Shown: positions 8,273-18,725 of the stretch, one piece after another
Numbering within the stretch: position 1 is the stretch's first letter
Layout: every line of letters starts with the position of its first letter
Assembly (NCBI RefSeq): GCF_011305995.1
Contig: NZ_CP049910.1
Location: forward strand, 806,001 to 870,000
Source: Diaphorobacter sp. HDW4A
GTDB taxonomy: Bacteria > Pseudomonadota > Gammaproteobacteria > Burkholderiales > Burkholderiaceae_C
Reading direction: 5' to 3'
DNA: 64,000 bases
The notes under the pieces: generated by a model
What the model saw: only the letters and a program-made list of their open reading frames with translations
Told to the model about the DNA's origin: nothing
Databases searched by the model: none
Program-made: the position numbers and the translations under genes

Positions 8273-10087
8273 TCATCGATGGCGCCAATGCTGGGTGCGC
8301 CGCTGCAGCCATGCATCGGCCGCACCGATGAGCATGCGGCCCGCTGCGGCGGTCACGAAGATCATTGTGGCCATGGCAGCGGCGGGGGCTACGTCGCCGG
8401 CGTCGTCCATCGCCAGCACGGCGACCGAGGCGAGCGTGGTCTCGGGCGAGTAGAGAAACACGACGGCCGAGACCGTGGTCATCGCGTTCACGAAGAAGTA
8501 GCCCGCCACCTGCATGATGGCTGGAAGGCACACCGGCAGGTGCACGCGCCAGAGCACCGTCCAGAACGGCACGCCCATGGAATCGGCGACGAGCTCGTAT
8601 TCGCGATCCAGTTGCTGCAGCGCGGCGAGCTGGGTGATGTGCGCGACCGAGAAGAAATGCGCCACGCTGCAGAGCACCAGAATGCCGAGCGAGCCGTAGA
8701 GAAAATGCAGCGGATTGCTGTTCGAGTTGAAGAACAGGATGTAGCCCAGTCCCAGCGCCAGACCCGGCACCGCCATGGGGATGGTTGCGATGGCCTGCAG
8801 CCATTGGCGTGCGCGGACAAAGCCAGTGGGTTTGGCGACGAGATACGCGGTGAGGAAGCTGAGCAGTGAGCCCACCACCGCCGTTGCCGCCGCCATCGAA
8901 AGCGAGTTGGCATAGCTCGCCCAGCCACCGCCGTCCATCATGTCGAACTGGTAGTTCTTGAGGCTCAGTTTGAGGTTGTAGGGCCAGTAGGTCACGAACG
9001 ACGCGAAGATGGCCGTGCCCAGCACAGCGAGCAGCGCGCCCGCGATGACGATGCAATAGACGAGCAGCGCGCGATCCAGCGGGGCATGTGGCTGAGGTTT
9101 CAGCGGAACGGCGCGCACGGCCATGGTGGCCGACTGGCGCGAGCGCAGATGGCGCTCCGCCGCAAATGCGATGCCTGCGGGCACGAGCAGCAGCATCGCC
9201 ACCACCGCGCCCATTGACAGGTTCTGCTGCCCGATGACCTGCTTGTAGATATCGGTCGCCAGCATCTGCGTGTTGCCCCCGATGACCTTGGGTACGCCGA
9301 AGTCGGTGACGACAAGCACGAAGACCACGATCCACGAAATCATCAGTCCGTAGCGGCTGCTGGGCAGGGTCACCTGGCAGAAGCTGCGCCAGCGACTGGC
9401 ACCGAGCGTGGCCGCGGCCTCGTACAAACGCGCGTCGCCCGAGGCCAGCGTGGTGCACAGAATCATCAGCGCATGCGGAAAGGTCCAGAGCACAGCTCCG
9501 AGGATGATGCCGAATGGGCCATAGGCGGTCGATCCCATCAGCAGGCTCTTGAGAATGCCCTGCGTGCCGAACAGATAGATCAGGCTGATGGCCATGAGCA
9601 GCGACGGCGCGAGCAGCGGCACCAGCGCAATCGCGCGGAAAAAGCGCGCCAGCGGCATGCAGGTGCGCATGACGCCGTAGGCATAGACATAGGCTAGCGC
9701 CACGCAGATGCTGGCGCTAGCGGCCGAGAGCCAGAGGCTGTTGAACAGCGAGCGCGCGACGCCGGGCGTCTGCGCGTAGGCGATGTATTGCGACAGGCCG
9801 CTGAATGTTCTGTCGTTGGTCCAGAAGCTGTGGCCGAGTAGCGCACCGACCGGCAACGCGACGGTGAGCAGCAGTACGGCAAGCATCGCGAACACCAGCA
9901 CGCCGAGCCAGATGCGCTCCCAGTTGACGGGCGATGTCTGCGGCGTTTGGGCGGGGCCTGCGGGCTGGCTGCGGCGCTGCGCACTTGCGGGATTTCTAGT
10001 TGGCGCGGCGGCCGTTCCGTGGATGGGCAAAGGCAGGGTGGCTGAAGATATGTGGACGTTCATGCGCGTGTTCATGGAGAGCTTCAT
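8273..10087 (-). CDS. 2-aminoethylphosphonate ABC transporter permease (fused, PhnU2 type)
   Basis: A 604-residue inner-membrane permease with two fused binding-protein-dependent transport domains, about 12 membrane segments. An EAA-type cytoplasmic loop is clear in the first half (EAAATLGASRWRSFCQVTLP), with a diverged copy in the second (ELVADSMGVPFWTVLWRVHLP). The double-permease layout and the neighbours match TIGR03262. The frame extends 46 codons upstream, but the ATG at 10087 overlaps the ATPase stop by ATGA, so translational coupling favours it. It moves AEP or a related phosphonate inward using the adjacent ATPase. Confidence 0.85.
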   Translation of the reverse strand: MKLSMNTRMNVHISSATLPLPIHGTAAAPTRNPASAQRRSQPAGPAQTPQTSPVNWERIWLGVLVFAMLAVLLLTVALPVGALLGHSFWTNDRTFSGLSQYIAYAQTPGVARSLFNSLWLSAASASICVALAYVYAYGVMRTCMPLARFFRAIALVPLLAPSLLMAISLIYLFGTQGILKSLLMGSTAYGPFGIILGAVLWTFPHALMILCTTLASGDARLYEAAATLGASRWRSFCQVTLPSSRYGLMISWIVVFVLVVTDFGVPKVIGGNTQMLATDIYKQVIGQQNLSMGAVVAMLLLVPAGIAFAAERHLRSRQSATMAVRAVPLKPQPHAPLDRALLVYCIVIAGALLAVLGTAIFASFVTYWPYNLKLSLKNYQFDMMDGGGWASYANSLSMAAATAVVGSLLSFLTAYLVAKPTGFVRARQWLQAIATIPMAVPGLALGLGYILFFNSNSNPLHFLYGSLGILVLCSVAHFFSVAHITQLAALQQLDREYELVADSMGVPFWTVLWRVHLPVCLPAIMQVAGYFFVNAMTTVSAVVFLYSPETTLASVAVLAMDDAGDVAPAAAMATMIFVTAAAGRMLIGAADAWLQRRTQHWRHR

Positions 10088-11163
10088 GCGGCCTTGCGCT
10101 GCAGGGCTTCTGGTGCGGCCAGTGGTTGCAGCGCGGGCATGGGCAACTCGACGAGTACCTCGCCCTGCAGCCAGTCGGGCAGGCGGCTGTCGTGGCGCAG
10201 TGGCCACTGGGCTTCGATCTGGCAATCCAGCGACGGGCTGTAGAGCCGTACCAGCACCATCGGGCCGAGGAAGGATGTTTCCATCACGCGGGCGCGGAAC
10301 AGATTGGTCAGTGCGGTGGGATGCGCGGGATGCAGCACCACGCTCTCCGGGCGCACGCCGACGAGGATGTTCTCGCCTGCGCCGAACATCGGGTTGACGC
10401 AGACCACGCGCGTATTGCCGATCTGCACATGGCGCTCGTCGAGCGCTACGCCGGGCAGCAGGTTCATGCGGCCCACGAAACCGGCGGCGAAGTGGCTGAT
10501 CGGCTGAGCATAAAGCTGCTCGGGCGAGCCCTGCTGTTCGATGCGGCCGTGGTGCATGAGCACGATGCGGTCGGCCATGGTCAGCGCCTCTTCCTGATCA
10601 TGCGTGACCATGATGCAGGTGATGCCGAGCTTGCGTTGCAGCTCACGGATCTCGCTGCGCAGCTCGGTGCGCACCTGGGCGTCGAGCGCAGAAAGCGGTT
10701 CGTCGAGCAGCAAGAGGCGCGGCTTGGGCGCGAGCGCGCGGGCCAGAGCGATGCGCTGCTGCTGCCCGCCGGAGAGCTGCGCCGGGTAGCGCTGCGCTTG
10801 GTTGGAAAGACCGACGAGCGCAAGCATCTCCGCAACCCGCTCGCGCACGGCGGAAGCGGACTGGCCTTTGAGGCCGAACGCGATGTTCTGCGCAGCCGTC
10901 AGATTGGGGAACAGCGCATAGCTTTGGAACACCACGCCGAAGCCGCGACGCGCTGCGGGCCAGCCAGTGATGTCGTCGCCGTTGAAGTGGATGCGCCCTT
11001 GATCGGCACGTTCGATGCCGCAGAGGATGCGCAGCAGCGTGGTCTTTCCGCAGCCCGAGGGGCCGAGCAGACTGACGAACTCACCTGCCTCCACGTCCAG
11101 ATCGATGCCGCGCAGCACAGTGCTTTCGTTGTAGCTTTTGACGATGTGTTCGATGTGGAGCAT
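10084..11163 (-). CDS. 2-aminoethylphosphonate ABC transporter ATP-binding protein (PhnT2 type)
   Basis: A 359-residue ABC ATPase with Walker A GPSGCGKTT, Q-loop VVFQSYALFPNLT, signature LSGGQQQR, Walker B LLLLDEP and switch His in VTHDQEEA. A TOBE-like C-terminal domain follows, as in the PotA/CysA class. The frame is open from a TTG at 11205, but the ATG at 11163 (MLHIEHIVKSY) gives the usual family start. It energises the permease encoded just downstream, with an ATGA overlap, and works with the binding protein upstream. The gap to the binding protein gene contains a large inverted repeat. Confidence 0.88.
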   Translation of the reverse strand: MLHIEHIVKSYNESTVLRGIDLDVEAGEFVSLLGPSGCGKTTLLRILCGIERADQGRIHFNGDDITGWPAARRGFGVVFQSYALFPNLTAAQNIAFGLKGQSASAVRERVAEMLALVGLSNQAQRYPAQLSGGQQQRIALARALAPKPRLLLLDEPLSALDAQVRTELRSEIRELQRKLGITCIMVTHDQEEALTMADRIVLMHHGRIEQQGSPEQLYAQPISHFAAGFVGRMNLLPGVALDERHVQIGNTRVVCVNPMFGAGENILVGVRPESVVLHPAHPTALTNLFRARVMETSFLGPMVLVRLYSPSLDCQIEAQWPLRHDSRLPDWLQGEVLVELPMPALQPLAAPEALQRKAA

Positions 11164-11199
11164 TTTTGTTTGGGTGTGGGTGCATTGGTCGCATTGAGG

Positions 11200-11289
11200 C
11201 GGCAAGACAGTCCCTCATGCATCGTTGTCGAAGCCTTGCCGTACGTACTGTCTGCGGCTCCACGCCTTGCCTGAGGGGCAGTCTTGCCG
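11200..11289 (-). repeat. Large imperfect inverted repeat between binding-protein and ATPase genes
   Basis: Two 21-nt arms at 11200-11220 and 11269-11289 are reverse complements at 18 of 21 positions (core GGCAAGAC / GTCTTGCC and CCCTCA / TGAGGG), with 48 nt between them. The structure lies in the transcript between the binding protein and the ATPase. A stable stem here could protect the upstream message or attenuate the downstream genes, giving more binding protein than membrane components, as in other ABC operons. That role is inferred. Confidence 0.55.
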
Positions 11290-11385
11290 TTGGGGTGGTG
11301 GATTCGAAGGCCCTGCGCGCTTCGGAGTTTTGTTGGCTTGGGTCGGGATCCAAGTCCGGGTCTGGATTTGCACAGGGCTTTGTTC

Positions 11386-12435
11386 TCACTTCTTTTCAGC
11401 TTTGGCTTCGTAGCGGCGGGTCCACTCGGTGAGGATGCGGTCGCGGTTGGCGGCTGACCAGTTGAAGTCGTTCTTGGCCAGCATGGATTCGAGGTTGGCT
11501 GGAACGAACTCCATCTTTTCCTGTGCTTCGGGCAGGGCGAGGATGGCGAAGTTGGCGGCGTAGAGCTTGTTGGCTTCGGGGGTTGCGGACCAGTCGGCCA
11601 GGGCCTTGGCGGCTTCCTGCTTCTTGCTGGTCTTCATGATGGCCGTGGCTTCCACGTCCCAGCCGAGGCCTTCCTTGGGGAACACGATGTCGATGGGCGC
11701 GCCGTCCTTCTTGGTCTTGTTCGCGCGGTATTCAAAGCTCAGGCCGATCGGGAATTCGGCAGCACCCGCCTGGCGGCAGGGCTTGGAGCCGCTGTGGGTG
11801 TACACGCCCATGTTCTGGTGCAGCGCGTCCATGTAGGCCCAGCCCTTGTCCTCGCCCATCATCTGCAGCCATGCGGCCACCATCAGGTAGCCGGTGCCGC
11901 TCGATGCGGGATGCGGCATGGAGACCATGCCCTTGTATTCGGGCTTGGTCAGATCGGCCCAGCTTGTGGGCGCCGCCACTTTGCGCTTCTGGCCTTCGAC
12001 GGTGTTGAAGCACACGGCGGACGACCACAGGTCCATCCCCACCCAGGTCGGCGTGGCGTTGGGATCGCGCATGGTGCTGCGCACCTTGGCGAGGTTCTTG
12101 GGCGCATACGGTTGCAGCATGCCTTGCTTGTCGAGCAGCATCAGCGAGGTAGCGGCAACACCCCAGATCACGTCGGCCTGCGGGTTGGATTTTTCCGCGA
12201 GCAGGCGGGCGGTGATGATGCCCGTGCTGTCGCGCACGAACTTGAGTTCGATCTCGGGATGGGCACTTTCAAAACCGGACTTGTATGCCTTGATCTGGTC
12301 GGCTTCAAGCGCCGAGTACACCAGAAGTTCGGTTTTGGCGGCGTGCGCGATGCCGGTGAAACCGACCAGCGTGACGGCAGCGGCGGCGGTCGCCAGAGTG
12401 GCGCGACGGGACCAGGAAACAAGAGTAGTGCGCAT
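11386..12435 (-). CDS. 2-aminoethylphosphonate ABC transporter substrate-binding protein (PhnS2 type)
   Basis: A 349-residue extracellular solute-binding protein of the iron/phosphonate class. The signal peptide starts at the ATG at 12435 (MRTTLVSWSRRATL, hydrophobic run, cleavage near GIAHAAKT). The mature protein opens TELLVYSALEADQI and carries DSTGIITARLLAEK and ADVIWGVAATS, fitting TIGR03261. It captures AEP-like phosphonates in the periplasm and hands them to the permease. It is the first gene of the minus-strand operon, divergent from the LysR gene and downstream of a palindromic operator. The frame is also open from 12471. Confidence 0.85.
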   Translation of the reverse strand: MRTTLVSWSRRATLATAAAAVTLVGFTGIAHAAKTELLVYSALEADQIKAYKSGFESAHPEIELKFVRDSTGIITARLLAEKSNPQADVIWGVAATSLMLLDKQGMLQPYAPKNLAKVRSTMRDPNATPTWVGMDLWSSAVCFNTVEGQKRKVAAPTSWADLTKPEYKGMVSMPHPASSGTGYLMVAAWLQMMGEDKGWAYMDALHQNMGVYTHSGSKPCRQAGAAEFPIGLSFEYRANKTKKDGAPIDIVFPKEGLGWDVEATAIMKTSKKQEAAKALADWSATPEANKLYAANFAILALPEAQEKMEFVPANLESMLAKNDFNWSAANRDRILTEWTRRYEAKAEKK

Positions 12436-12469
12436 GACTTGGGTGATTTCAGTGGTTGGGTGAAATGAC

Positions 12470-12490
12470 ATATCCGAGATCGGATATCCG
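12470..12490. promoter_or_regulatory. Palindromic operator candidate of the phosphonate cluster
   Basis: ATATCCGAGATCGGATAT at 12470-12487 is a perfect 8-bp dyad with a 2-bp centre. It overlaps a second palindrome CGGATATCCG at 12481-12490. A further CGGATAT half-site follows at about 12519. The cluster of repeated ATCCG half-sites sits in the 164-bp gap between the binding protein gene and the LysR gene, where a LysR activator should bind. Confidence 0.55.
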
Positions 12491-12599
12491 GATTTGGAAT
12501 GAGCACGAATGTAGGCAACGGATATGAAATGTCTGTGTCACGCAATCGAAATTTTCCAAACCGGGTATTGGTGGATTTGCGTCGCTTCCCTATGGTGAA

Positions 12600-13505
12600 A
12601 TGCGGCATCCGTTCAGCCCGAAAAGTTCTGCGCAGATTCACATGTTTGTCATGCAACTGAAATCTTTCTTCATGGTCGCGAGGCTCGGCAGCATCACGCT
12701 CGCGGCCAAGCAGCTGGGGCTGAGCCAGCCCACGGTGACCACGCAGATCCGTGCGCTCGAAGAACACTACGGTGTGGAGCTGTTCCGCAGGCAGGGTGGT
12801 CGCCTGGCGGTGAGCGACGACGGCGTGCGCCTGTTGCCGATGGTGGAGGCGCTGCTGCAGCAGGAGAGCAATGTCGAGTTCGCGCTGCGCAATGCGGGCG
12901 ATATGAATCACGGGCAGTTGCGCCTCGGTGCCACCGCGCCGTACTACATTCTGGGCATTGTCAAGCGCTTTCAGGATCTCTATCCGCGCGTCGATGTGGT
13001 GATCGGCACCGGCAACTCGCGCCAGACCAGCGAGGCGCTGCGCGAATTCCGCGTCGATCTGGCGACCTCATCGCACAAGGAGACTGACGCACGCCTGCTG
13101 CGCCTGCATCTGGGCTCCGATCCGTTAGCGCTGGTCGTGCACCGCACGCATCCCCTGGCGGTGCAGCGTGCGGTGCGCGTGGCGCAGCTTGCGAGTTGCC
13201 AGCTCATCATGCGTGAGCTGGGCTCGATGACGCGCGAGAAGACCGAGACGATGTTGGCGGATGCGGGCGTCACGCCGCAGCGCGCGCTGGAGATCACCAG
13301 CCGCGAAGCCATTCGCGAGGCGGTGATCCGCAACATGGGCGTGAGCGTGTTCGCGCGGCACGAGGCATCGGCGCATCCGGATCTGCTCGTGCTGCCGTTC
13401 GAGGAAGAGGTGCCCGTCATCGACGAGTATCTGTACTGCTTGCAGGAGCGGCGCAATGCGCGGCTGATCGCGGCGTTTCTGCTCGAATGCAGGGCGCTGG
13501 ATTGA
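12600..13505 (+). CDS. LysR-family regulator of aminoethylphosphonate catabolism (TIGR03339 type)
   Basis: A LysR regulator of up to 301 residues. The helix-turn-helix reads MQLKSFFMVARLGSITLAAK and then LSQPTVTTQIRALEEHYGVELF. The C-terminal effector domain includes REAIREAVIRNMGVSV. The closeness to the TIGR03339 pattern and the divergent phosphonate transporter make it the likely regulator of that operon. The start is uncertain: ATGs at 12642 and 12651 would give a more typical short N-terminus, and none has a convincing Shine-Dalgarno site. Confidence 0.85.
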   Translation: MRHPFSPKSSAQIHMFVMQLKSFFMVARLGSITLAAKQLGLSQPTVTTQIRALEEHYGVELFRRQGGRLAVSDDGVRLLPMVEALLQQESNVEFALRNAGDMNHGQLRLGATAPYYILGIVKRFQDLYPRVDVVIGTGNSRQTSEALREFRVDLATSSHKETDARLLRLHLGSDPLALVVHRTHPLAVQRAVRVAQLASCQLIMRELGSMTREKTETMLADAGVTPQRALEITSREAIREAVIRNMGVSVFARHEASAHPDLLVLPFEEEVPVIDEYLYCLQERRNARLIAAFLLECRALD

Positions 13506-13536
13506 GGGCGGCTCAGGTAGCGCGCACTGGCTTCAT

Positions 13537-13552
13537 TGCAGCGATTGCCGTC
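13537..13552 (+). repeat. Left copy of 16-bp direct repeat flanking the ABC-3C module
   Basis: TGCAGCGATTGCCGTC occurs here, 32 bp after the LysR stop, and again in the same orientation at 17899-17914. The bases on either side differ. The two copies bracket the whole three-gene module. This could be a target duplication, a recombination scar or an att-like site; no integrase gene was seen in the window. Confidence 0.5.
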
Positions 13553-13691
13553 GTCGCCCTCGGTGCCTCCAACGTCTGCATCGAATGCGAAACCCGACAC
13601 CCGAGTTCGATGGGTGACCTGCTCAGACCTGCCCTAGTGTTCACGCAGCCGAAATGAAAGCTCTCCAGTTGATTGGGCCGTTACGGCTGGG

Positions 13692-13720
13692 TGTTGATTT
13701 CCATCTGGAACTGACCCAGT
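13692..13720 (+). mobile_element. Possible IS21-family terminus remnant
   Basis: The segment begins TGTTGATTTCC and continues to CTGGAACTGACCCAGT, which resembles the ends of IS21-family elements as I remember them. No istA or istB gene is present. It lies in the 292-bp gene-free gap between the phosphonate LysR gene and the ABC-3C ATPase stop. The remainder of that gap holds only short frames that I could not assign. The match is from memory and not verified by alignment. Confidence 0.25.
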
Positions 13721-13797
13721 AAGCCACCAGGTCAAAGCCTGCCAGGTCCATCCAGGCGATGCGGGCGGGCCGATGTAGGCCTGGGTCTGCTGCAGGG

Positions 13798-16357
<2,560 letters not shown>

Positions 16358-16361
<4 letters not shown>

Positions 16362-17698
16362 TCCCAGAGTTTCCAGTGAAATTCATCGTTCTTGTTTTCG
16401 GGAGTCTCGTCTGCCAGCATGTGATAAATGCCATTGCGAAATTCCGGCATGGTGTTGGTCATGGCGCAAAAAGGTTCCGTCGAAGCTCTCAGACGTGCCA
16501 GGTAGAACCTAAGTGACGCCTTCTTGAGGGCCGCGTCGTCCTGCAGGCCGTCGCAATCCACAATGGCCGCTTCCCGCTCCACAAAATGGTTGCTGCGGTG
16601 GTTGTGGAGATAAAGGTCAAGAGAGGGTTTGATGGGAATCTGATCCTTGAGGAGCCCGGAAATCGTGTCCTGCGCAAATAGGCGGTGCAGGGCCGCGTGC
16701 TTGAGATATTTTTCGCCCTCGATCTCGAGGATTTTCCTGGCGAAGAGCATGGGCCTGATTTCGTCGAGATCGACTTTTTCTTCCAGTGGCCGAAGATCTC
16801 TCAAAGGGAACTCTGCCGGATGCTTCATGTACGAGGAGTGCAGAGCAGTCAGCTTGGCGGTGAACGCCTCGTGGGTGATCTGCCAGCCGTTCAGGACGAG
16901 TTCGGTGCTGAACATGAAGCCCAGCAAGTCATCCAGGTACTGTTGCTGCAGCGACGGTCGTATGGCTTTGAGGTAGCGGGTCTTGTAGCTGTCGATGCGC
17001 TCAGGCAGGGCCTCTTCGCCCGGGATGATGAGCATGCGCTCCAACACCTCCATCAGCGCCGCGCGGCTCTCGGGCGCTAGCACCTCCTGCTGTAGTGCCC
17101 GCGCCTTGGACGGCTTGCGGGCCGTGGTTTCAGCAGTTTGGATCGCCTCGTCCTGCGGCTCGGGTGGCTCCTCCATTTGCGTCTGCTGTGTGCCAGCCCC
17201 GTCGTTGCCGATTTCCTGCATGCGCTCAAGCCGCTGCACAGCGGTCAGGATGTTCCAGTCCTTGAGGCGGCTCTGGGCGCCGAACTCCTGAGTCGTCAGA
17301 AGCACCAGCGACTTGTAGCTGCTGCGGTCAAACCGCTCATGCAGCCAGTTCCGGATCGTGTTCCAGAAGTTCTGGTGGCTGTCGGTCAGCTTGTCGCTGT
17401 AGTGCTTGACCTCAAGTTGCGTCTTGCCCGGCACGGTGACATCGCCCATGGCTTCAATCCATAGACACTCTCCGGGCATGAGGTAGTGGCACTGTTCTAC
17501 GGCCACAAGCAACTGATATTGCAGTGCTACGAAAAGTACAGTTGCATCGACGGGCAGAGCTTGCGTATCGGTCTGCAGCTGTTTGGACGGAGGTGGCATG
17601 GGCGGTGTCGGCTGCAACTCGAAGTCTCCTGTTTCCTCTGTCTCTGGCGGCTGGGTTGATGGGGCATGCCCGCAGTCGCCATCCAGCGCGGCCTGCAT
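16358..17698 (-). CDS. ABC-3C third component with PD-(D/E)XK nuclease-like N-terminus
   Basis: A 446-residue protein, first in the operon. Residues 56-120 resemble Cap4-like dsDNA endonuclease domains: VALQYQLLVAVEQC, then Glu82 and Asp86 (WIEAMGD), then Glu96-x-Lys98 (QLEVKHY) and a conserved-looking DSHQNFWNTIRNWLH. This is a PD-(D/E)XK arrangement. A Gln/Glu/Pro-rich linker lies at about 150-190. The C-terminal half is mainly helical and carries LYLHNHRSNHFVEREAAI; it is likely the ABC-3C C-terminal domain that docks onto the other components. The likely role is DNA cleavage by the effector when the ATPase senses an invader. The first 50 residues are Pro-rich and may be partly untranslated; the ATG at 17599 is an alternative start. 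Confidence 0.75.
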
Positions 17699-17998
17699 AG
17701 GTCAGGAAACGGCCAGTGGTGGCATTGACTTTTGACATGTAATAGACTGTATCGGAATGCTTGGGATGTTGACCTCGCTGGCTGCATCGGGTTTTCAGAT
17801 ATGAGTGGCGAGCCCGGTTGCCTTCAAGTGTCTGCTCTTCCTGGCAGCGTCATTCATGGGAAGGCGGCCGACGAGCAGCTCACAGCCTATTTCGGCTGTG
17901 CAGCGATTGCCGTCATTGATACCGCCAAGTCTACCGACCACCTCAGGACACTCCTCGGCCGCTCGAGCCTGCGAGTGGGATCTTTGCGTGGGGCGCGC
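17699..17998. other. Gene-free stretch upstream of the ABC-3C operon
   Basis: This 300-bp stretch separates the ABC-3C operon start from the stop of the zinc-ribbon gene. It should contain the operon promoter; an AT-rich segment at about 17728-17755 is the most likely place, but no clear -35/-10 pair was seen. The right copy of the 16-bp direct repeat is at 17899-17914. Frames on both strands here look like non-coding shadows. Confidence 0.4.
17899..17914 (+). repeat. Right copy of 16-bp direct repeat flanking the ABC-3C module
   Basis: This is an exact second copy of TGCAGCGATTGCCGTC (first at 13537-13552), 85 bp beyond the stop of the zinc-ribbon gene. Finding a 16-mer match between two short intergenic stretches is very unlikely by chance, although the function is unknown. 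Confidence 0.5.
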
Positions 17999-18439
17999 TC
18001 ATACCTTGGCGAGGAAGGCCGCCGCATCACCCGCTTCACACTTCCAGTCTGCGAAGACCCCAACCAGATTGCATTCCACGCAGTGGCAAGCGATGTAGTA
18101 CCAGCGCACGTCATGTGTGCCCTTGTACACGGAGACGCCGGACACCAGCTCGAACACCTCGTTCTCGCACACGCATACGTGTGCCTCGGGGGCGGCCTCT
18201 TCAACGTAGTCCGCGCTGTCGCCCATGAGGTGTTCCTGCCCGCAGTCGCTGCAGGTGCGGATTGCCACGCCGGCTTCTTCATCGGTCTGCAGCGCAAAAG
18301 TCCGGCACCCGCAATCGCATTTGGACGAGGCAAACCGGACGGCCTCATGGCCATTCGCAACGCTATAGCTGCGCAGCTCGGCTTGGGTGTCGCCGGACGT
18401 CGTCCCATACATGAACTCGCCCTTTCTCGTCAGTGCCAT
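17999..18439 (-). CDS. Hypothetical zinc-ribbon protein
   Basis: A protein of about 146 residues with no recognised family. Cysteine pairs suggest two zinc ribbons: CDCGCRTF with CSDCGQEHL, and VCVCENEVFE with CHCVECNLVG. Between them lies an acidic segment. The frame can begin with a TTG at 18460; the ATGs at 18439 and 18412 are both plausible. It reads in the same direction as the ABC-3C operon, 300 bp upstream, and could be part of the same acquired region, but this is not shown. The 286 bp beyond it (18440-18725) hold nothing recognisable. Confidence 0.6.
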   Translation of the reverse strand: MALTRKGEFMYGTTSGDTQAELRSYSVANGHEAVRFASSKCDCGCRTFALQTDEEAGVAIRTCSDCGQEHLMGDSADYVEEAAPEAHVCVCENEVFELVSGVSVYKGTHDVRWYYIACHCVECNLVGVFADWKCEAGDAAAFLAKV

Positions 18440-18725
18440 TGATGTTGTTCCATTCTTCAAGGTGGGCTTCCCGGCAGACCTGACGCCAGGCTGCCCCTAT
18501 CAGCTGGATTTTGCCTGAATGAATGGTGAATCGTCGCCAAGGGGCCGGGTCGGGGTGGTCGCCGACAAGGGCTGCGGAAATCCTTGAATGCCGACTCTTG
18601 GAGATTGCAGCCAGAGACCATCAAATTCAGCTGTTGATCGCCGCCGACACTCGATGTTGAAGCTCTTATGTCAGCTCTCAGCCTATTGCAACCAATTCCA
18701 CCCAAAAAATCTGATCATCCCCCAC

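Noticed and set aside
10000..11274. A 424-residue plus-strand open frame opposite the phosphonate ATPase
   Set aside because: The minus strand carries complete ABC ATPase motifs; this frame has none.
17732..18442. A 236-residue plus-strand open frame over the zinc-ribbon gene
   Set aside because: The minus strand shows paired cysteines typical of a real zinc-ribbon protein. The plus frame has no such pattern and crosses the 16-bp repeat.
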